Part shown: piece after piece, positions 59,958 to 64,000 of the stretch
How positions within the stretch are numbered: position 1 is the first letter of the stretch
Layout: every line of letters begins with the position of its first letter
Assembly (NCBI GenBank): GCA_964640725.1
Contig: CAZXIJ010000005.1
Location: 1 to 64,000 of the forward strand
Source: CALHVX01 sp964640725
GTDB lineage: Bacteria > Pseudomonadota > Gammaproteobacteria > Pseudomonadales > Azotimanducaceae
Direction: 5' to 3'
Length of the DNA stretch: 64,000 bases
Notes under the pieces: generated by a model
The model's database searches: none
The model's input: only the letters and a program-made list of their open reading frames with translations
Told to the model about the DNA's origin: nothing
Position numbers and translations under genes: made by a program

Positions 59958-59987
59958 CTCGATCCCTTCGCAAGTCCCGGCACCCTG

Positions 59988-60728
59988 TCAGCTGCGCCGG
60001 GAAAACGCCGCAATCCGCTCCTGCATATCCGGGCCAACGCCTTCCGTTTCCATGATTTCCCACTGCAGGCCGGCATCCAGGGCCGTGGCGTCCGTCGCTT
60101 CGAGCAAGCGCTTGTTGGCCCGGTGGCTGTAGCCGGAGTTGGCTGCAATGCGCTGGCACAGATCGGCGACCTCGGCATCGAAAGATGCTTCATCAAACAC
60201 CTGCTCGGCCAGCCCGATCCTCTGAGCCTCGGCCGCATCGATCATGTCAGCGGTGAACATCAGGCGCTTGGCGGTCGCCACGCCCACCCGGCGCGGCAGC
60301 CGCTGGCTCATGCCCCACACCGGAGTCAACGCCCACTTGCTGTGCGTGTCGCCAAAGCGCGCATTGCTGGATGCCACGATAAAGTCCGCTGCCAGCGCAA
60401 CTTCCAGCGCGCCGGTATAGCAGTGGCCGTGCACCGCTGCGATCACCGGCTGCGGCAGCTTTTCCATCAGCCGCAGCGTCTCTGAATGCCAGCCCGGCGA
60501 AGGCACTTTCTCGCCGGTGGCGATGTCAGCCAGATCGTGCCCGGCCGAGAAACAGCGGCCGGCACCGCGAAGGACCACACAGGACACCGAGTCGTCCTTG
60601 CGAAGGGCGAGCACCTCGTGCCGCAGCTGCGAGAAGATTTCGACGGTCAGGGCGTTCAGCTTGTCTGGACGATTGAAGGTGAGCGTTGCGACGCCGGCGG
60701 CGTCTTCTCGGGTCAGCACAGTACTCAT
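59988..60728 (-). CDS. Enoyl-CoA hydratase/isomerase family protein
   Basis: A 246-residue crotonase-fold protein. The oxyanion-hole strand is CVVLRGAGRCFSAGHDLADI and the second is VIAAVHGHCYTGALEVALAADF. The usual Glu in the second catalytic segment is replaced in ARFGDTHSKWALTPVWG, so classic hydratase chemistry is not assured; this GDTHSKWAL variant is frequent in uncharacterised members. No acyl-CoA dehydrogenase or ligase is nearby. It is divergent from the SDR gene. Confidence 0.88.
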   Translation of the reverse strand: MSTVLTREDAAGVATLTFNRPDKLNALTVEIFSQLRHEVLALRKDDSVSCVVLRGAGRCFSAGHDLADIATGEKVPSPGWHSETLRLMEKLPQPVIAAVHGHCYTGALEVALAADFIVASSNARFGDTHSKWALTPVWGMSQRLPRRVGVATAKRLMFTADMIDAAEAQRIGLAEQVFDEASFDAEVADLCQRIAANSGYSHRANKRLLEATDATALDAGLQWEIMETEGVGPDMQERIAAFSRRS

Positions 60729-60861
60729 GGCGAGGCTCGCAGGTAGATTTGAACCCCCATGCTACAAGTGAACCGGCCCGATTCGAACCCCAGGTACTCG
60801 GCGGCAGCTCAGCTCGGAGTGCTAGTTTCCGGCCCTGCGAACAGCGAACGAAGTGCCGCCC

Positions 60862-61596
60862 ATGTCCTTTGATCTCAGCGCCCACACTGTTCTCGTCACC
60901 GGCGCAGGACGGGGCCTTGGCCGCGGCTGCGCAGAGGCCATGGCCGATGCAGGCGCGCAGGTGATTGGCGTTGCGCGCTCCGAAGCCGATCTTGCATCCC
61001 TGGCCGCTTATGGCAGCGGCAAAATCGAAACCTGGTGCCTGGACGTCACGGGCGACGAGATACTGGAGCGCATCGACCACCGTCCCGACATCACCGTGCT
61101 GCTGAACAACGCCGGCAGCAACAAGCCGGAACCGATCACCGCCGTCGAAGACACCACCCTGGACCGCCTGCTGGACATCAATGTACGGGCACCGTTCCGG
61201 ATTGCCCGGGCAGTGGTGCGCAACATGCTGGCGGCGCACATTCGCGGCAGCATCATTCACATGTCGTCTCAGATGGGGCACGTCGGATCGCCGAACCGCA
61301 CGCTTTACTGCACCACCAAACATGCGATCGAAGGGCTAACCCGCGCCATGGCTGTGGAGCTTGGGCCCAGCGGCATTCGCGTCAACAGCATTGCGCCGAC
61401 CTTCGTCGAAACGCCGCTCACTCAGCCGATGCTGAAGGACCCGTCGTTTCAAAGCTTCGTGATGGAGCGGATGATCCTGCCGGAACTGCCCAGCATCGAA
61501 GAGATCGCCGGCGCTGCCTGTTACCTTGCGTCGGACCTGGCCCGGCACATGACCGGCCACAGCCTAAGGGTGGACGGCGGCTGGACCGCCCACTAA
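60862..61596 (+). CDS. SDR family oxidoreductase
   Basis: A 244-residue short-chain dehydrogenase: LVTGAGRGLGRGCAEAMA, LNNAGSNKPEP, catalytic Ser in HMSSQMGHVG, YCTTKHAIEGL (YxxxK), and LRVDGGWTAH. The residue pattern after strand two (GVARSEAD) fits NADP. Start taken as ATG 60862; an in-frame GTG lies 9 bp upstream. Resembles carveol/gluconate dehydrogenase-type SDRs of catabolic operons; substrate unknown. Confidence 0.9.
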   Translation: MSFDLSAHTVLVTGAGRGLGRGCAEAMADAGAQVIGVARSEADLASLAAYGSGKIETWCLDVTGDEILERIDHRPDITVLLNNAGSNKPEPITAVEDTTLDRLLDINVRAPFRIARAVVRNMLAAHIRGSIIHMSSQMGHVGSPNRTLYCTTKHAIEGLTRAMAVELGPSGIRVNSIAPTFVETPLTQPMLKDPSFQSFVMERMILPELPSIEEIAGAACYLASDLARHMTGHSLRVDGGWTAH

Positions 61597-61607
61597 GCGA
61601 CCGCAAA

Positions 61608-61919
61608 TCAGGTGGCAGCCGGTAGCACCTTCGGGCGAACTGCAAGAACCTCTTCGGCAACCTGATCCGGCACCAACAACATGGCGTCATGCGCGCTGGC
61701 AAGGGCGCGGTAACGCCAATGGGCAAAGCGCAGATCGCTGCGCNNNNNNNNNNNNNNNNNNNNNNNNNNNNNNNNNNNNNNNNNNNNNNNNNNNNNNNNN
61801 NNNNNNNNNNNNNNNNNNNNNNNNNNNNNNNNNNNNNNNNNNNGCGTGCCGCAACCGGTCAGCGCGCCACCTGCAGCAAGCGCTGAAGCCGCCTGCACAA
61901 ATCGCCGGCGGCTGGTCAC
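61608..61919 (-). CDS. Tat/lipoprotein-type exported protein broken by a scaffold gap
   Basis: The GTG at 61919 overlaps the alpha/beta hydrolase stop and encodes MTSRRRFVQAASALAAGGALTGCGT, a twin-arginine-type leader ending in a lipobox (LTGC). After 100 Ns the frame continues RSDLRFAHWRYRALASAHDAMLLVPDQVAEEVLAVRPKVLPAAT. The central part is absent and its real length unknown, so I cannot name the family; it is even possible that the two pieces are different genes. It is the last gene of the leftward EamA-hydrolase unit. Confidence 0.5.
   Translation of the reverse strand: MTSRRRFVQAASALAAGGALTGCGTXXXXXXXXXXXXXXXXXXXXXXXXXXXXXXXXXXRSDLRFAHWRYRALASAHDAMLLVPDQVAEEVLAVRPKVLPAAT
61744..61843. 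other. 100-N scaffold gap inside an exported-protein gene
   Basis: 100 Ns with no useful overlap between flanks. Coding sequence is probably lost, perhaps hundreds of bases. Confidence 0.85.
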
Positions 61920-62920
61920 GATGCTGTCCCGCTATCCAGAAAGCGGCGGCAGAGCGATGCCAGGCGGTCGGCCCCGACAACGAAGAAGCTGCGCTGAATG
62001 TCGGTCAGGTCCTCGACCGTCACGTTGGCGAACAGCGCGGTCGCGGCCAGAGTGTTGAGCTGGAGGCTGTCGGCAATGAGCGGCACCAACACCGGTTGTC
62101 GCACCAGCGGCAGCCGGTCCTGGGCCGGATAGCTGAAGACGCTGTGATACGCCCACCAGCCCCGATCCAGAGACTGCAGCTGATCCGCAAAGTTTTCTGC
62201 GCCCCGGCCCACAGAGGTGCGCGGGTCGCGCTGCTCGACCCAGAACGCCCACTCTTTGCGGACCTTGCTCCCGGCCTCGTCGAACGGCACTGCCTTGGCG
62301 TACTGCGCGTACTTCTCCTTCTGGACCGCCGGCTCGTAGAAGGGAATGCCGGGCAGCACCAGCCGATGCACCAGGTCTGGACGCTCGATCGCGAGCTCTG
62401 TGGCCAGAAACACCCCCGTGTGGAATCCCAGCATGTCGACCGCGCCCTCACCGCGCCGCCCAAAACCCAGAGCATCGAGCGCCGCAGCTGCCGACTGCGC
62501 GAGCACCTTCATGGATTGCGGCTCCGGCGGCGGATCAGACCGGCCGTAGCCTGGCGTGTCCGGCGCAATCACCAGCCGGTCGCGACCCATGCGCAGCATC
62601 AGGTCCCGGTAGTAGTGGCCGGACACCGCCGTCGGGTGAAAGCACACCAACGGCCGGCGCTGCAGGGCGGCCGACCGCACCGGCCGCGCCACATGCATGT
62701 GGATCTGGCCGAAGGGCCCATCCACATATTGCCGCCGAATGATCACCCCGTCGCTGGCGATGCCCGCCGGCAGGAGATCCGGCAACGGCGTGATGGGCGA
62801 CGTTGCCGCAGCGCTGGCAACAGCGCTCGCCTGCTTCGCCCCCTGGCAGCCGGATAGCGCCAGCGGCAGCAGCGGCGCTGCAGCCAGCGTTTTCAGAATA
62901 GAGCGACGATGTTCGTTCAT
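61916..62920 (-). CDS. Exported alpha/beta hydrolase-fold protein with His at the nucleophile elbow
   Basis: A 334-residue protein with an RR-containing leader and lipobox-like end (RRSILKTLAAAPLLPLALSGC). The alpha/beta hydrolase core includes PLVCFHPTAVSGHYYRDL, VIAPDTPGYGRSDPP and the elbow VDMLGFHTGVFLATELA, where GxHxG stands in place of the usual GxSxG. Such GFHTG proteins form a poorly known subgroup, and activity cannot be assumed. The ATG overlaps the EamA stop; the TGA overlaps the next GTG, so three genes are coupled. Confidence 0.85.
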   Translation of the reverse strand: MNEHRRSILKTLAAAPLLPLALSGCQGAKQASAVASAAATSPITPLPDLLPAGIASDGVIIRRQYVDGPFGQIHMHVARPVRSAALQRRPLVCFHPTAVSGHYYRDLMLRMGRDRLVIAPDTPGYGRSDPPPEPQSMKVLAQSAAAALDALGFGRRGEGAVDMLGFHTGVFLATELAIERPDLVHRLVLPGIPFYEPAVQKEKYAQYAKAVPFDEAGSKVRKEWAFWVEQRDPRTSVGRGAENFADQLQSLDRGWWAYHSVFSYPAQDRLPLVRQPVLVPLIADSLQLNTLAATALFANVTVEDLTDIQRSFFVVGADRLASLCRRFLDSGTAS

Positions 62921-63831
62921 GGACTTGCACTCCCTCTTGCGACCGTACCGGGGCGACGATCAGCCCACCACAGGTACAGCCCGCCCGCAACGATAAACAG
63001 CGCGCCGAAGGCCCCGAGCAGATCAAGCCCTTCGCCAAAAAAGACGATGCTGATGCCCGTTGCAACGATCAACTGCACATACACCAGCGGCGCCACCTCG
63101 GCGGCTGTGGCCCGGGTCGTCGCCAGATACAGCCAGTAGTGAGAAGCGCTGGCCGTGACCGCGACCAGCATGCAGCACAGCACCAGGCGCAGGCTCGGGC
63201 CGTGCTCGATGCGCAGCGGCTCAAAGGCGAGGTGGCCGAGGGCCGTTGCCAGCAGCAGAAACAGGCTGGCCCAGGCGGCTACCAGAAACTGCGCCGCCCA
63301 GATGGAGCGCTGCGCAGACACCATGCGATTCAGGATCATCAGCATGGATACGCAGCAGGCTGCACCGAGGGGCAGCAGCGCACTCCAGCCCAACTCGCTG
63401 AAACCCGGACGCAACATCACACACACGCCGATCAGCGCGAACGCGGTGGCCAGCCAGGCCGATCGCGGCGGCGCTTCGCGCAGCAGCCAGGCCGACAGGA
63501 GCGCCGTCAAAACGGGATTCACGAACTGGATCGTGATCGCCTCGGCCAACGGCATGAGGAAAATCGCGTTAAAGAAAAACAGTGTCGCGCCCGCGAGCGC
63601 CAGGCCACGGGCGGCGTGCAGCCAGGGGCGATGGACCACGAAGCCCTGGGGGCCTTCACGAAACCAGAGCAGCAGGCCGAGCCCCACGGCGCTCAGGGAA
63701 AACCGCAGCGCAGCGACCGCCGAAGCGGGCCACTCGCCGGCCAGGCTTTTGATGACCGCATCGCCCACCGGGAACGCGCAAAACGCGATCAGCGCAAGGG
63801 TTGTGCCCCGCAGGCGGCGGTCGTCACTCAA
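62917..63831 (-). CDS. EamA/DMT family transporter
   Basis: A 304-residue, 10-helix drug/metabolite transporter with two EamA repeats (LALIAFCAFPVGDAVIKSLAGEWPASAVAALRFSLS; ALLSAWLLREAPPRSAWLATAFALIGVCVMLRPG; TATRATAAEVAPLVYVQLIVATGISIVFFGE). The start is probably TTG 63831, only 8 bp after the stop of the preceding gene; the open frame upstream overlaps that gene and lacks similarity. Such carriers export or import small metabolites; the substrate is unknown. Confidence 0.88.
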   Translation of the reverse strand: MSDDRRLRGTTLALIAFCAFPVGDAVIKSLAGEWPASAVAALRFSLSAVGLGLLLWFREGPQGFVVHRPWLHAARGLALAGATLFFFNAIFLMPLAEAITIQFVNPVLTALLSAWLLREAPPRSAWLATAFALIGVCVMLRPGFSELGWSALLPLGAACCVSMLMILNRMVSAQRSIWAAQFLVAAWASLFLLLATALGHLAFEPLRIEHGPSLRLVLCCMLVAVTASASHYWLYLATTRATAAEVAPLVYVQLIVATGISIVFFGEGLDLLGAFGALFIVAGGLYLWWADRRPGTVARGSASP

Positions 63832-63839
63832 GCCGGTGC

Positions 63840-64000
63840 TCAGGCTTTCGCCTGAGCCCGCTGCGCGTACCGGGGCGGCCGGCTGCCGTCTGCTTCGGTG
63901 ATGTCGAACTCTTCCGCCAGGTCCTCGACCCACTGGATCGTGCCGGAACGCTTCATCAGGTCATCAGCCAGCAGCAGGGCAGCCGCGCTGCGGCCCACAA
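63840..64000 (-). CDS. C-terminal part of an unidentified protein
   Basis: Reading from the window end, the frame encodes VGRSAAALLLADDLMKRSGTIQWVEDLAEEFDITEADGSRPPRYAQRAQAKA and stops at 63840. The 5' part lies outside the window. I do not recognise the family; the acidic-helix plus basic tail is compatible with a dehydrogenase or transferase C-terminus. It is the upstream member of the EamA-hydrolase unit. Confidence 0.6.
   Translation of the reverse strand, partial: VGRSAAALLLADDLMKRSGTIQWVEDLAEEFDITEADGSRPPRYAQRAQAKA

Noticed and set aside
60740..60800. tRNA on the minus strand, because two T-loop-like motifs (GGTTCGAATC and GGTTCAAATC) occur close together
   Set aside because: The flanking stems do not pair and no D-arm, anticodon or acceptor stem can be built.

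Overview
The window is a 64 kb piece of a high-GC gammaproteobacterial chromosome. The order ftsN-hslVU-DUF971-ubiE-ubiJ-ubiB-hisE-tatABC, the gpmI-envC-ctpA-yibQ block, secB beside a YibN-type rhodanese, mutY with yggX, and an MSHA-type pilus cluster are all gammaproteobacterial. BCCT, GMC and Rieske catabolic genes would fit a marine heterotroph, but I cannot name a genus. Five 100-N runs and one 10-N run show a draft scaffold. At two of the 100-N runs both flanks carry the same sequence (28 bp and 55 bp), so those gaps are probably empty.

1-10.2 kb is housekeeping: end of an FtsN-like SPOR protein, HslVU protease, three ubiquinone genes (ubiE, ubiJ, ubiB), hisE, the Tat translocon, a sodium/solute symporter that seems to start at CTG, and a membrane-anchored unknown. 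10.4-16.7 kb holds two translationally coupled genes: an unusual sigma-54-type activator whose N-terminal half carries a GGDEF-like domain with GATAL in place of GGDEF but an intact RxxD I-site, and a periplasmic beta-propeller sensor with an intact GGDEF domain. 16.7-22.9 kb holds dtd, typA, a DUF4124 protein and ntrBC; glnA, often a neighbour, is not here.

22.9-33.4 kb is a compact MSHA-type pilus cluster on the minus strand (mshI, a PilN-like gene, J, K, L, E, G, A, C, D, O, P). MshE has two clean 24-residue c-di-GMP-binding MshEN motifs, so this window holds a predicted maker (GGDEF sensor) and two predicted readers (the activator and MshE) of the same second messenger. 33.5-49.3 kb returns to housekeeping: trmL, secB, rhodanese, gpmI, envC, ctpA, yibQ, a racemase, a membrane-anchored legumain-like C13 peptidase, hisB-hisA without hisH or hisF, an AsmA-like protein damaged by an assembly duplication, mutY, a SurE-like phosphatase, an SDR and yggX. 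Two related coiled-coil proteins and tRNA-Phe follow.

51-64 kb is accessory catabolism: an RDD membrane protein, Rieske oxygenase, SDR remnant, TetR regulator, PhnZ-like HD-domain protein, GMC dehydrogenase, BCCT transporter, ribbon-helix-helix regulator, D-aminoacylase-like amidohydrolase, enoyl-CoA hydratase-like protein, SDR, a Tat-type exported protein broken by a gap, an alpha/beta hydrolase and an EamA transporter. The first half looks like uptake and oxidation of a quaternary amine or related compound.

A recurring non-coding pattern is short tandem hairpin repeats that begin inside the last bases of a gene: after the DUF4124 gene, between yibQ and the racemase gene, and after tRNA-Phe. 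Two of the three coincide with assembly breaks.
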